64,000 nt of DNA from Nostoc cf. commune SO-36 (GTDB lineage Bacteria > Cyanobacteriota > Cyanobacteriia > Cyanobacteriales > Nostocaceae): positions 186,001 through 250,000 of the forward strand of contig NZ_AP025732.1 of NCBI RefSeq assembly GCF_023734775.1, given 5' to 3'. The translations under genes were made by a program, and so were the position numbers. Positions 40,646 through 49,838 of the stretch are shown here, piece after piece (the first letter of the stretch is position 1; each line of letters starts with the position of its first letter). The notes under the pieces were generated by a model. That model did not search any database. It was not told where the DNA came from and saw only the letters and a list, made by a program, of their open reading frames with translations.

Positions 40646-41680
40646 TTATCGATGATTATTTTCCTGCCAGTTATTAAGTACATCCTCTACCAAAACTTCT
40701 TTTACCCAAATTTGTAATACAATTACTAAAGGTATAGCAAGAAATACACCTAAAAAACCAAAAAAGCTCCCAAAAAAGACTACTGCTACTAAAGTCACTG
40801 CTGGCAAAAGAGATGCTTGGCTTTTCATAACTAAAGGCATTATAACGAAACTTTCAACTTGCTGAATTACGAAATACAAAGCTATAACAGCGGCGATTTT
40901 CCAAGGTTCTCCACTTAATGCTAGCAGTGCAGGCGGAATCACACTCAAGGTTGGCCCAAAATTTGGGATAAATTCTAAAAATCCTGCCAAAATAGCATTA
41001 ACTAATGGCAATGGTATTCCTAAAATCAACAGCCCAATATAGCTCAATGTTGCAATGAGCAGCATAGTCAGGAGCGTGCCTTTTATCCAGCCAGTCAACG
41101 AGACTGCACACTTATTTAGAATGTCATCAACTCGTCGACGATAAAAAGCAGGGAATAGCATTATAAATCCCTGTCGATAGGGCGAGGGATTGACTAATAA
41201 CATGATGGTAAGAGCTACAAAAAGCAGCAAAGCTAAAATAATAGAAAGCGAGTTACTGACCAAGCTAAAAAAGTTGTTTATTAACCGATTTAACCAATCT
41301 TGTAAACCTTGAGTCAGATACCTAAGCCCCTGAATATTTTCTAATAGTTGGTCAGGAATTACATTTTGTAACCAGTTATTCCACGATCGCAACCGTTCTA
41401 GTCCTATAGGCATAATATTAGCAAATTGTTGCAATTGGTCAATAAAACGTGGCACAATCAGTACAAAAAAACCGACCAAAATGACCAATAAAAGAACAAC
41501 TGTTATAGCAACTGCAATTCCTCGCTTGATACGAAATCTTTGAAAAAAACTCACTAGTTGATTTAGGACTGTAGCTAAAACTACTGCTGCAAATACCACC
41601 AAAAGTATTTGCCGAATTTGCCACAAAATGTAAAGAGATATAACAAGAGCGAGAAACCCGATTAATTGTCCGAATCGCAC
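40646..41680 (-). CDS. AI-2E family transporter (PerM-type permease)
   Basis: A 344-residue, eight-helix membrane protein of the AI-2 exporter/PerM family. Signature segments: RFGQLIGFLALVISLYILWQI, the conserved ILAGFLEFIPNFGPTLSVIPPALLAL, and the C-terminal PLVMKSQASLLPAVTLVAVVFFGSFFGFLGVFLAIPLVIVLQIWVKEV. Many cyanobacterial members have no proven link to AI-2; some act in Na+/H+ exchange or general efflux. ATG 41680. It stands alone. Confidence 0.9.
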   Translation of the reverse strand: MRFGQLIGFLALVISLYILWQIRQILLVVFAAVVLATVLNQLVSFFQRFRIKRGIAVAITVVLLLVILVGFFVLIVPRFIDQLQQFANIMPIGLERLRSWNNWLQNVIPDQLLENIQGLRYLTQGLQDWLNRLINNFFSLVSNSLSIILALLLFVALTIMLLVNPSPYRQGFIMLFPAFYRRRVDDILNKCAVSLTGWIKGTLLTMLLIATLSYIGLLILGIPLPLVNAILAGFLEFIPNFGPTLSVIPPALLALSGEPWKIAAVIALYFVIQQVESFVIMPLVMKSQASLLPAVTLVAVVFFGSFFGFLGVFLAIPLVIVLQIWVKEVLVEDVLNNWQENNHR

Positions 41681-41878
41681 AAGCAGCCCCCACTTTTTGT
41701 TATTTACAGCTATTTTTCTGAGTTTAATTACTTCAACATAGCTGTATCGCTATATTTAAAAAGCCACTAAAAGACTGATTTTTCAAGACCAACGATATAT
41801 CTATCTGGGGACAGAATTTAGGTGTTTTATAAGAGACTAATCTGAAATAAGCAACCCTTGAAGGCTGTACTCATAAAA

Positions 41879-42040
41879 ATGCAAAAACCACGCCCCAGTA
41901 ATATATTGATACGTGCCTTCGTATTGATTTTTGTCAGTTTAGCTATCTTCGTGATTGGCTCAATATTCTTTAACTTGAGCAAACAATTTCAAGAAAGCCC
42001 TGAAAGTATTGAAGAGCCGGAACAGGGATTATTGAAGTAA
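41879..42040 (+). CDS. Small single-pass membrane protein
   Basis: A 53-residue protein from ATG 41879 (the frame opens at TTG 41858). A basic N-terminus (MQKPRPSN) leads into one hydrophobic helix (ILIRAFVLIFVSLAIFVIGSIFF) and an acidic tail (ESPESIEEPEQG). The positive-inside pattern supports a real membrane peptide. Family unknown. It lies 60 bases before the truncated serine hydrolase gene. Confidence 0.5.
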   Translation: MQKPRPSNILIRAFVLIFVSLAIFVIGSIFFNLSKQFQESPESIEEPEQGLLK

Positions 42041-42100
42041 TACAGTAGGAACCTCAGCAGCTAAGACTTATCTAAGTAGTAGGGTTAGTAAATTTGCATC

Positions 42101-42616
42101 ATGTATAAACCGATTAAGTTCATTTGTTGGGCATTGATAGGCATTCTATTTTTTTCGATGTCCGGCTTGCCTAGCTTGGCTAGAGATGTAAATGTACCCA
42201 AATTCCCGCTTTCAGAACCTCAACAGCAGCAACCAACCGAACCAAAGCAGCCTGTAATCACATCTCCTACTGCACCGGGATTAAGTAATCCCCAGGAATT
42301 TGAAGGCTTTGTAGACAAAATCATCAATGAAGAAATATCAAAGTCTCATGTTCCTGGTGCAGCCATTTTTGTGGTTAAAGATGGGAAACTATTTTTTGCT
42401 AAGGGCTATGGTTACGCGAACGTAAAAAAAAACATACCAGTTGTCATAGATAAACCTTTGTTTCGCGTAGCTTCCCTTTCCAAGTTATTTACAGCTACAG
42501 CAGCAATGCAGTTGTACAACGGGGAAAGCTTGATTTGGATGCTGATATTAATAAATACAGCCGTTGAATATGGGGCGGAGTACATTTCTCCAGCCACCCC
42601 CGCCGCCTTTAACTGA
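42101..42616 (+). pseudogene. Beta-lactamase-fold serine hydrolase, truncated and frameshifted
   Basis: ATG 42101 encodes a signal peptide (FICWALIGILFFSMSGLPSLA), a Pro/Gln linker, and the start of a class C beta-lactamase-like domain (VDKIINEEISKSHVPGAAIFVVKDGKLFFAKGYGYAN) with the active-site SxxK (RVASLSKLFTATAAMQL). After YNGE the frame is shifted: one base earlier the DNA reads GKLDLDADINKY, the expected continuation, and then stops. The remaining 250 or more residues of such proteins (YxN and HxG motifs) are absent. It cannot be a working hydrolase. Confidence 0.75.
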
Positions 42617-42687
42617 TGATTTGGCTGTTGTTGTGGGTTATTCATATATTTGGTTATTTTATTTACTAAAGCTATGTTTCTAACTAG

Positions 42688-44520
42688 TTATCTTCGTTTG
42701 ACACAGTTCAATATACGGGTGATTAGTTGTGAGTTCTTAGCAGTTTTGCTCACACAATCATCGGCTCTGATCGCAAATAGTTGCTCAACAATATCTGCTG
42801 ATAAATTATCAACCAGAAACAGTACTGGTAAAAATTTCCAGTACGGATCGTTACGTACTACCTGACAAAGTTCAATGCCATTGATATGAGGCATTTCCAC
42901 ATCTAAAATTAGCAAATCTGGAGAAAATTCTGTCAGAGTATCCCAGAAGTAGCGTGGATCTTCAAGAGTTTTTAGAGTAAATCCTAAAGCTTCTAAAAAT
43001 TGTTGTATAACAATTAATGTCTATGGATCATCGTCTACAACCATGATTCTCGCTTTAGTAATACGAGTTTGCTGTAAAACATGGGCTACTGACTCCAAAA
43101 TTTCGTTAGGAGGCATGGATTTTTGTAAAAAAGCACGTCCGCCAGATCGTGCAACTTCTAGGCGTAAGCGAAGCCCGCCGCAGGCATCACTAAAATTATC
43201 TCGCTCTGTAAAAACTAACACAGGTATTTGTGGCGTTGGCGTTTCGCCTACCGTAGGTGTTTGCTGAGATAATTCTCTTATTAATTTCAAGCTGTCTTTC
43301 TCAATATCAAGATCGAGTAGCACCACATCGGGATTTAAAGATGGGATTATACTTCTGGCGGCGGCGATATTAGTAGCAATCTTAACTTGTAGTTCCTGAT
43401 TCTCAGCCTCCTTTATCAATCCCTCAACTACTTGTTGATCATTACTAATTACTAATAGTAGATTTTGGGTTTGTTCAACCGGGGTTTTTTCTAGCTCTCG
43501 TTGCAACTCCATCAAGAGCTTATCTAAATAAAAACATTTAGCTTGGCTAATAAATTTTTGAGTTTGAAATAAATCTTCTATCTCGTTGGCTAATAACGAA
43601 CCTTTTGGAAAGCCAAAGCTACCCAAGGAACCAGCTAGCTTGTGAGCTTCTTGCTCTGCTTTTTGCCGCACTTGAGTATCAAGTGTACCTTTTCTTAAAG
43701 CATCAGCTGCTAGTTTCAATACTGCAATGCGCGAACCAACCTTAGCTTTGAAATTTTCCCGCTCTTGAGCAATGGCTGTTAGTAGAATTTGCTGCTGTTT
43801 TAAATCTGTTTCCGGCTCATGTATCTGACAACTTTGCTCATCATCTAGAGCTTTTAAACGATAACCCATTCCATAGACAGTTTCTATAAAATCATAGTTA
43901 GCACCTGCGGCTTTTAGCTTTTGCCGTAAACTTTTAATATGAGATTTAATCGTATTTTCTTCAGGTGGATCTTTTTCAGCACTCCAAAGTTGATCTACAA
44001 TGGCACTCCGGCTAAAGATGCGCTGGTTGTTGCGTAAAAAAAGGTCTAAAAGGCTAAATTCTTTTGCTGTTAAATTTAGTGTAATATCTGCATAAGTCAC
44101 TTCACAAGTACTAGGATCGAGACGCAAGGCTCCCCATTCCAAAACAGGAGGTAAAGAAGTATTTCCTCGACGTAATAAAGCACGAATCCGAGCTGATAAC
44201 TCTTGAAAATCAAATGGTTTGACTACATAATCATCTGCTCCGGCATCTAAACCGATAACTTTATCAGTTTTAGTGTCTTTTGCCGTTAAAAGCAGAATCA
44301 GCATTTGATAACCTGACTGCCGTAATTGCCGACAAAGACTTATGCCATCTAGTTTTGGCAGAACAATATCTAACACAATCAGGTCATAGTTACAGACATT
44401 AACCAATTCCCAACCGGCTTCACCATCAGCAGCAATATCAACCACATAATTTTGTTTGGTAAGATATCTTGCTACAGCTTGAGCAAGCAAATCATCGTCT
44501 TCAACCAACAGAATTCTCAT
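42688..44520 (-). pseudogene. Multidomain response regulator (REC-wHTH-HPt-REC-REC) with an in-frame TAG
   Basis: From ATG 44520 (MRILLVEDDD): receiver with Asp51 (VLDIVLPKLDG), winged-helix DNA-binding domain (LTAKEFSLLDLFLRNNQRIF ... YGMGYRLKAL, 125-230), an HPt domain with phosphotransfer His (EAHKLAGSLGSFGF), a second receiver (VVLLDLDIEKDS) and the beginning of a third (IMVVDDDP). TAG 43021-43023 stops it there, but the same frame continues (TLIVIQQFLEALGFTLKTLEDP ... LLILDVEMPHINGIELC) to 42688, so a Gln codon probably mutated. The intact product ending at 43021 would have 499 residues. The second receiver contains repeat-derived insertions (TPTVGETPTP; GGLRLRLEVARSGG). Confidence 0.85.
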
Positions 44521-45032
44521 GAAAATGTTTGCTTGTAGAAGCAACCCTGAGCGCTGTAATCAAATTTATATAACTTAGGTTATGCCCTTTTCAGTTTTAT
44601 ATGGCATCTATCAAAGGCAAGGTTTAAGCAACAGATTCGCTCGGTCTCACCTATTTTGATAAAACTTTCTACTTGAGGCTATTACAAGTCAGGACAGTAG
44701 AAAACCCGGTAGTAATGTAGCATTAACAGAGCGATACTGATCCAGTCTAGAGCGAAAACATGACGAACTTGCGATAGTTGAGCAGTTATTTACCTCAAGA
44801 GTTAAGTAAACCGAATTAATTACACAATGTCATTGCGATCGCTCGCAATGACAATAAATATTTTTGTTCATCTAATTACCAATAGCTATGGTATGATTAC
44901 GTAGGATGTCGTTTGACTAACAGCCGCACCAGTGATACATCATCGATTTTGTTAAAGTGCGATCGCGTCTCAGTCAGCAATTCAAAAAAACATCTATCGC
45001 AATCATTTTCCAAATGGCTATTACAATCTTTT
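44521..45032. other. Intergenic region with a possible PP2C-like C-terminal remnant
   Basis: On the minus strand, 44917-45048, a start-less frame reads CFFELLTETRSHFNKIDDVSLVRLLVKRHPT before a stop, similar to the D-D-x-S-L end of PP2C/SpoIIE-type phosphatases. It overlaps the end of the porin-like gene. The rest of the spacer is AT-rich with HIP1 sites. Confidence 0.35.
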
Positions 45033-45665
45033 TTACAACCCAGTAAAGTTGTAACCTACTCCGATCATCAGCCCGACATCCGTTTCATCTAAAAATGCCG
45101 CATTCACGCCTGCTGTTGCCGTGAGGTTAGTATTTAAAGGAACATCTACGCCACCAGATAAAAGCAGGCCAACGTCTGCATCATCACTAGTTTCAATCGC
45201 TATGCCAGCCCCAACGTATGGTGCTATAGCGAATGTATCTTCAAAAGCATCTGCTGTCCGAAAGTTAAAGTCATAGGTGAGAGGAAGCAAAATAACGGGG
45301 TCGTCCTCAATGGCCACAGATGGACGTACAGATAAGGTACGCGTCAGCCCAATTTTGCTGATTACCATAAAGCTACCTTCACCTATAGCTGAATCACCGC
45401 CTAAACCAATGTTGCCAGCAACTCCAATATAGCTGGAGCCACCACGGGTAGTTCGACCTGGAGCAACATCTACTTGCGCCACCTCAGCAGAAGTTTTAGA
45501 AGCAGGTTGTGTTGCTTGGGGAATCAAATCGGCTGCTGTTGTTGAAATTTTACCGGGAGTCGATGTCGATACAGTTTGTGCTTGAGCAGATAATCCACTT
45601 CCAAGCATTGTGATTGTGGAGAAAATAAACAACGCAGAAAATCGTTGTAACCATGTACTATTCAT
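45033..45665 (-). CDS. Outer-membrane beta-barrel protein (porin-like)
   Basis: A 210-residue exported protein: signal peptide (FSALFIFSTITMLGSGLSAQAQ), a Thr/Ala-rich linker, then alternating hydrophobic strands rich in Gly and aromatic residues (SYIGVAGNIGLGG; FAIAPYVGAGIAIETSDD; TATAGVNAAFLDETDVGLMIGVGYNFTGL), ending near an aromatic, as in small outer-membrane barrels. No named family recognised. ATG 45665. The TCCAC direct repeat (site 3) lies about 180 bases upstream. Confidence 0.75.
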   Translation of the reverse strand: MNSTWLQRFSALFIFSTITMLGSGLSAQAQTVSTSTPGKISTTAADLIPQATQPASKTSAEVAQVDVAPGRTTRGGSSYIGVAGNIGLGGDSAIGEGSFMVISKIGLTRTLSVRPSVAIEDDPVILLPLTYDFNFRTADAFEDTFAIAPYVGAGIAIETSDDADVGLLLSGGVDVPLNTNLTATAGVNAAFLDETDVGLMIGVGYNFTGL

Positions 45666-45841
45666 TTTTCAAATTTCCAAATAATTTTGCATGAAGGAAT
45701 CAGGCATTGAAAAGCAATCTAATATGCAACCAAATTGCTGTTACTTTCCTAACTGATTCAAGCTGATGTCAGCCAACTTTATTAACTGTATGGATAACAC
45801 CAGTTCTCGCTTGAATTACACTTTTGAAGTTATCTATGAAA

Positions 45842-45858
45842 AGTGGAAAACTTGTGGA
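45842..45858 (-). promoter_or_regulatory. Shared TCCACT direct repeat (site 3), before the porin-like gene
   Basis: On the minus strand TCCACAAGTTTTCCACT: half-sites 11 bp apart, about 180 bases upstream of ATG 45665 and just beyond the 3' end of the hybrid kinase gene. Confidence 0.55.
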
Positions 45859-45882
45859 TTTGAGCAATATTTACAAAATTGC

Positions 45883-48015
45883 TCAGAGTTTACCAGACAT
45901 TTTACCCAGGCTGGCAACAACGGCAATTAATTCAGCTGCTCTAACTGGTTTCGCAACATGTAGCTGAAACCCTGCTGCTAATGCCTCCTTGTAATCTTCT
46001 ACCCTGGCATATCCCGTCAGTGCAAGAGCAGGAATTCGCCCGCCTTGTTCTGCTTCAATTTCTCTGATTTTACGCATCAGCGCGTAGCCATCCTCGTCTG
46101 GCATCCCAATGTCGCTGATTAACACATCTGGATGTAATTCTTCTAGTGCTTTAAGTGCCTGTCTTGTGGAGCTAAAAGTACTAACTTTCGCTCCACACTC
46201 TTCGAGTACTGCGGTAATCCACTGCCGCACATCCGCCTCGTCATCTACAACCAGCACTTGCAAGTTGGTTAAGAGGTTGGGGGATGAGGGGGATGAGGGA
46301 GATGGGGGAGATGAGGCGGAAAGACTTTCTTCTCTGCTTTCTTCTAAAATGGGCAACTTGACTGTAAATGTTGCACCTTGCCCTATTCCTTGGCTTTGGG
46401 CTTGGATTGTGCCACCATGTAGTTCTACCACATGACGGGCGATCGCTAGCCCTAAACCTAATCCTTTATCTGACCGAGTATGACTGCTATCTGCTTGGCA
46501 AAAGCGCTCAAATACATGAGGTAGAAAGTCAGCACTGATACCTTTACCCGTATCACTTACTTGAATTTGAACATAGCTAGGAATTGAGGGTTGGGAAAAC
46601 TCTTCCCCACTCCCTACTCCCGTTCGGCTACGCTCACGGCAAGCCCACTCCCTACTCCCTATTTCCTTTGACAACCGCACCTTAATTCGTCCATCATTGG
46701 GTGTAAATTTAATTGCATTGGTGAGTAGATTTAACACAACTTGTTGCAAGCGATCTGAATCACCCGAAATTTTTTCTATTGAAGTATCAAGTATAGTTTC
46801 AATTTGAATACTCTTAGCATCTGCCAGTGATTGTACAACCTCGATCGCGTCTGTAATTACTCCTACTAAATCTACCAAATCAATAGAGAGTGAAAGTTCT
46901 CCTCTAACAATCCGCGAAATATCAAGTAAGTCTTCAATAAGTTGCATTTGCAAATTAGCATTGCGTTCGATTATCTCCAATGCAAGAGTTACTTTAGCTT
47001 CATCTAGCGCACCCGTTTGCAACATTCCCGCCCAACCGATAATTGCAGTCATGGGGGTACGTAATTCATGAGAAACTATTGCTAAAAATTCGTCTTTGGA
47101 ACGGTTTGCGGCTTCTGCTGCACTTTGTGCCGCTTCGCTAACGGCACGTGCAGCTTGTTCTCGTAGCAACAGTTGTTCTTTTTCTTCTTCAACTTGTTTG
47201 CGCTCAGTAATATCTTGCATAATTTTAGAGAATCCGCGCAGATTTCCATTTTCATCTCGTAAAGGTGTGATTACACAATGCGCCCAGAAAAATGTACCAT
47301 CCTTACGGAGATGCCAACGATTTTCTTTAAAAAAACCTTCAGTTACGGCTTTTGTTAATACTTGTTGTGGTTGTCCACGCTCAATTGCTTCTGGTGAAAA
47401 AATTCGCTCAAAAGGTTGACCAATAATTTCTGCTTCTTGATAGCCTAAAATACGTTCGGCTCCAATATTCCAACTGGTAAAGTTACCGTTTGGATCTAAC
47501 ATAAAAATTGCGTAATTAGTTACTCCTTCTATTAGCAATCGATAACGTTCTTCGCTTTGGCGCAGACTGTCTTGAATTTGACGTAAACACTCGTAATTAT
47601 CCTGGGCGGCTCGCGCGTTTTTTTGAGCTTGCGATCGCGCCTGGCGCAGTGCGGAGTTAAGTAAGCTAATCAACAATGCTACTAACACAAACTGAAGCAA
47701 CCCCACCGCACTGAACCCACTAACAGCCAGAGAATAAAAAGGGGGCAAGAGGAAGTAGGCGCAGACTATAGCAGACAAAAAAGTTGCCAACAGCCCTGGG
47801 TTTAAGCCACCATACCAGGAACTAACCATGACAGCAGCTAAAAACAGTGGGTAAATAGAATTCAGCCTGTGTAGCTGCCATAGAAGCAGTGTCAACAGTA
47901 AAGCTAGTAAAACCGTTAAGAATGCAATGCTGTAGCGTTGTAGTTGCGAGAATCGCCGTTCCCGGAGCGTTCCGTAGGGAAGGCGGGGCAAAGCCCATCG
48001 TGTCAATCTCCACAT
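45883..48015 (-). CDS. Hybrid sensor histidine kinase / response regulator
   Basis: A 710-residue hybrid kinase: an N-terminal membrane-integral sensor of four helices (residues about 30-120, KdpD/DUF4118-like), a coiled coil, a PAS domain (150-275), HisKA with phospho-acceptor His316 (AIVSHELRTPMTAIIGW), HATPase_c (NLLTNAIKFTPNDG; DTGKGI; GLGLGLAIARHVV) and a C-terminal receiver (VLVVDDEADVRQW; DVLISDIGMPDEDG). Two insertions look repeat-derived: REWACRERSRTGVGSGEEF between the N and G1 boxes, and SSPPSPSSPSSPN before the receiver. ATG 48015. The phosphorelay target is unknown; the CheY-like gene at 48199 is divergent and near. Confidence 0.9.
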   Translation of the reverse strand: MWRLTRWALPRLPYGTLRERRFSQLQRYSIAFLTVLLALLLTLLLWQLHRLNSIYPLFLAAVMVSSWYGGLNPGLLATFLSAIVCAYFLLPPFYSLAVSGFSAVGLLQFVLVALLISLLNSALRQARSQAQKNARAAQDNYECLRQIQDSLRQSEERYRLLIEGVTNYAIFMLDPNGNFTSWNIGAERILGYQEAEIIGQPFERIFSPEAIERGQPQQVLTKAVTEGFFKENRWHLRKDGTFFWAHCVITPLRDENGNLRGFSKIMQDITERKQVEEEKEQLLLREQAARAVSEAAQSAAEAANRSKDEFLAIVSHELRTPMTAIIGWAGMLQTGALDEAKVTLALEIIERNANLQMQLIEDLLDISRIVRGELSLSIDLVDLVGVITDAIEVVQSLADAKSIQIETILDTSIEKISGDSDRLQQVVLNLLTNAIKFTPNDGRIKVRLSKEIGSREWACRERSRTGVGSGEEFSQPSIPSYVQIQVSDTGKGISADFLPHVFERFCQADSSHTRSDKGLGLGLAIARHVVELHGGTIQAQSQGIGQGATFTVKLPILEESREESLSASSPPSPSSPSSPNLLTNLQVLVVDDEADVRQWITAVLEECGAKVSTFSSTRQALKALEELHPDVLISDIGMPDEDGYALMRKIREIEAEQGGRIPALALTGYARVEDYKEALAAGFQLHVAKPVRAAELIAVVASLGKMSGKL

Positions 48016-48070
48016 TTTCTATTACTTTTGGTCTATTACTTCTGGTTATGCCATCTGTTTATTAAACTTC

Positions 48071-48087
48071 TACTCTAGTTTTCCACT
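48071..48087 (+). promoter_or_regulatory. Shared direct repeat (site 4), before the CheY-like gene
   Basis: TACTCTAGTTTTCCACT: the second half-site is exact, the first fits TNCNCT, 11 bp apart, 112 bases upstream of the start. Confidence 0.5.
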
Positions 48088-48198
48088 TTCAAGTTTTACC
48101 ATTAAAAATTAATCTTAAGAGGATGGTAGTTTTAAACAATGCCCCTCATTACATTGGAAGAATTAAAGCACTAAGTAATAATAATTTAAAACAGGAAG

Positions 48199-48579
48199 AT
48201 GATAACGATGACCTCTAAGCAAATCTTAGTTATTGATGATGATGATGACATCCGTCAATTGATTCAGACTTGTCTAGAAATAATGGGGGGCTGGGAGGTG
48301 TTGACTGCTACTTCAGGTAATCAAGGATTATCCTTAGCTCAGTCATCTCAACCCGATGCCATACTTTTGGACGTAATGATGCCTGACATGGATGGTTTGA
48401 CAACTTTTCAAAAACTACAGGCTAATCAAACAACTAAACATATACCTGTAATTTTGCTTACAGCTAGAGGACGCAGTAATAACGAACATCTATTCAGTAA
48501 TCTAGGTATCAAAGGCATAATTAGTAAACCATTTAATCCTCAGAAACTAGCTGTTCAAGTAGCAGCAGCCTTGAGCTAA
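48199..48579 (+). CDS. CheY-like response regulator
   Basis: A 126-residue stand-alone receiver: acidic pocket VIDDDDDIRQ, phospho-acceptor Asp in AILLDVMMPDMDG, Thr in VILLTARG and Lys in ISKPFNPQKL. No output domain, so it acts by protein contact. ATG 48199 (MITMTSKQIL) or ATG 48208; the AGGAAG sequence sits too close to the first, so 48208 is possible. It is divergent from the hybrid kinase and has its own repeat site (site 4). Confidence 0.9.
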   Translation: MITMTSKQILVIDDDDDIRQLIQTCLEIMGGWEVLTATSGNQGLSLAQSSQPDAILLDVMMPDMDGLTTFQKLQANQTTKHIPVILLTARGRSNNEHLFSNLGIKGIISKPFNPQKLAVQVAAALS

Positions 48580-48971
48580 AGTATATTACAAAATCTGGTG
48601 TTTCCAGTTTAGCTATTCCTAAATTATTGATGGGAATTTAGGTGACAGAGATAGGATTACTGTAGTCTCTCCACTTTAGGATAGATTTGCTTAAAAAAAA
48701 GTCTATCTATAGTTTTGGTAGTCTCTTTCTTAAGTCGTAGTTTTTTCCGAAAATACATATCCTCCACTAGTTTTCCACTTTTACTCTCTAAATTTATAAC
48801 TAAATCAATAAATATTAGTTCTGAAGTCAAGATAAATTCTTTTCAGTAAAGCAACTAATACTTCAAGAAGTAAATACATTAATTGGTGAGGTGAGTTTTA
48901 TCATATAGATTGAAATCAAACTCTAATTTACTAGATTTACTTAAAATATCTACTTAGGGAGTAAAGTATAT
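48580..48971. other. AT-rich upstream region of the DUF3611 gene
   Basis: About 390 bases without a gene. It holds site 5 of the shared direct repeat and AT-rich DNA; nothing else recognised. Confidence 0.4.
48763..48779 (+). promoter_or_regulatory. Shared TCCACT direct repeat (site 5), before the DUF3611 gene
   Basis: TCCACTAGTTTTCCACT: two exact half-sites 11 bp apart, 193 bases upstream of ATG 48972. This is the cleanest copy. Confidence 0.6.
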
Positions 48972-49535
48972 ATGATAAATAATTTAGAATCACTTTCACA
49001 TCCACCAAGCAAACAAAAATTTGCTGCTACATTGCGTTTAGTAAGTCGAATTAGTTTCTGGGTGCAATTAGTACTTGGTGGTATTTCTGGCATTGCTGTA
49101 TTGTTGGCGTGTTTTAGCCGTAACGTTACGACAAGCAGTTCAGGTATAGGCTTTGGCATATTTTTGGCTATTGTTGGTATTTTATTGCTGTGCTTTCGAG
49201 TCTATTGGGCTTTCCGTTATCGAAAAATGGCTAAACTTTTACAAACGCCAAATTCTGACAACCATCCCAAGAAGGAAGACGTAATTCAAAATTTGCGAAT
49301 CGGATTGCTCGTGAGTTTGCTAGGGTTATTAATAGCTTTCATTGCTTCGGAAGTGACCGTTATAATCGTATTGAGTAAAGCAGTAGCACAACCTCAAGGT
49401 GTCGCATTGTATCAACCAGAAAATGTAATTCGTTCCTTAGATATTTTTGTAATTTTAGCAAATATTAATGTGATTGGCGCTCACTTTTTTGGAGGGATTA
49501 CTTCTCTTGGTCTACTCTATTGGTTAGAAGAGTAA
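48972..49535 (+). CDS. DUF3611 family membrane protein
   Basis: A 187-residue protein with four helices: RISFWVQLVLGGISGIAVLLACFSR, GFGIFLAIVGILLLCFRVYWAFRYRKM, LRIGLLVSLLGLLIAFIASEVTVIIVLSKAV and the C-terminal DIFVILANINVIGAHFFGGITSLGLLYWL. The length and the NINVIGAHFFG signature fit DUF3611, found in cyanobacteria and chloroplasts. Function unknown. ATG 48972 with AGGGAG upstream. The repeat site 5 suggests stress co-regulation with its neighbours. Confidence 0.88.
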   Translation: MINNLESLSHPPSKQKFAATLRLVSRISFWVQLVLGGISGIAVLLACFSRNVTTSSSGIGFGIFLAIVGILLLCFRVYWAFRYRKMAKLLQTPNSDNHPKKEDVIQNLRIGLLVSLLGLLIAFIASEVTVIIVLSKAVAQPQGVALYQPENVIRSLDIFVILANINVIGAHFFGGITSLGLLYWLEE

Positions 49536-49625
49536 TAGGTGCAGTATTGATTTGATTTTGCTAGCTATTACTATAGAAGTACTAACCTATATCTAAAGTA
49601 TTATTTGCTAAATGTATTACAATTC

Positions 49626-49642
49626 TGCTCTACTTTTCCACC
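49626..49642 (+). promoter_or_regulatory. Shared direct repeat (site 6), before the exported protein gene
   Basis: TGCTCTACTTTTCCACC: half-sites fit TNCNCT and TCCACC, 11 bp apart, 197 bases upstream of ATG 49839. The 300-base spacer holds nothing else recognised. Confidence 0.5.
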
Positions 49643-49838
49643 ATTGAGATATAACCTAAAAATACAGACTGTCTGTTTTCATTCTCCTCTTTGGTTGAGC
49701 TGCTCAACTTTCCCTAAGCCTAAAAGATTATTGCAAAAATAGTAAAAGGCTAACTAAAAGTATTCTCTAATTTTTCACTAGATGTCATTATTTGAATTTT
49801 CAAATAACAAGCAAAAATGAAGCCGTCAGGAGGTAGTC

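Noticed and set aside
48640-48665. Seventh copy of the TCCACT direct repeat (CTCTCCACTTTAGG)
   Set aside because: It has one TCCACT but the base pattern 11 bp upstream (ACTGTA) does not fit TNCNCT.
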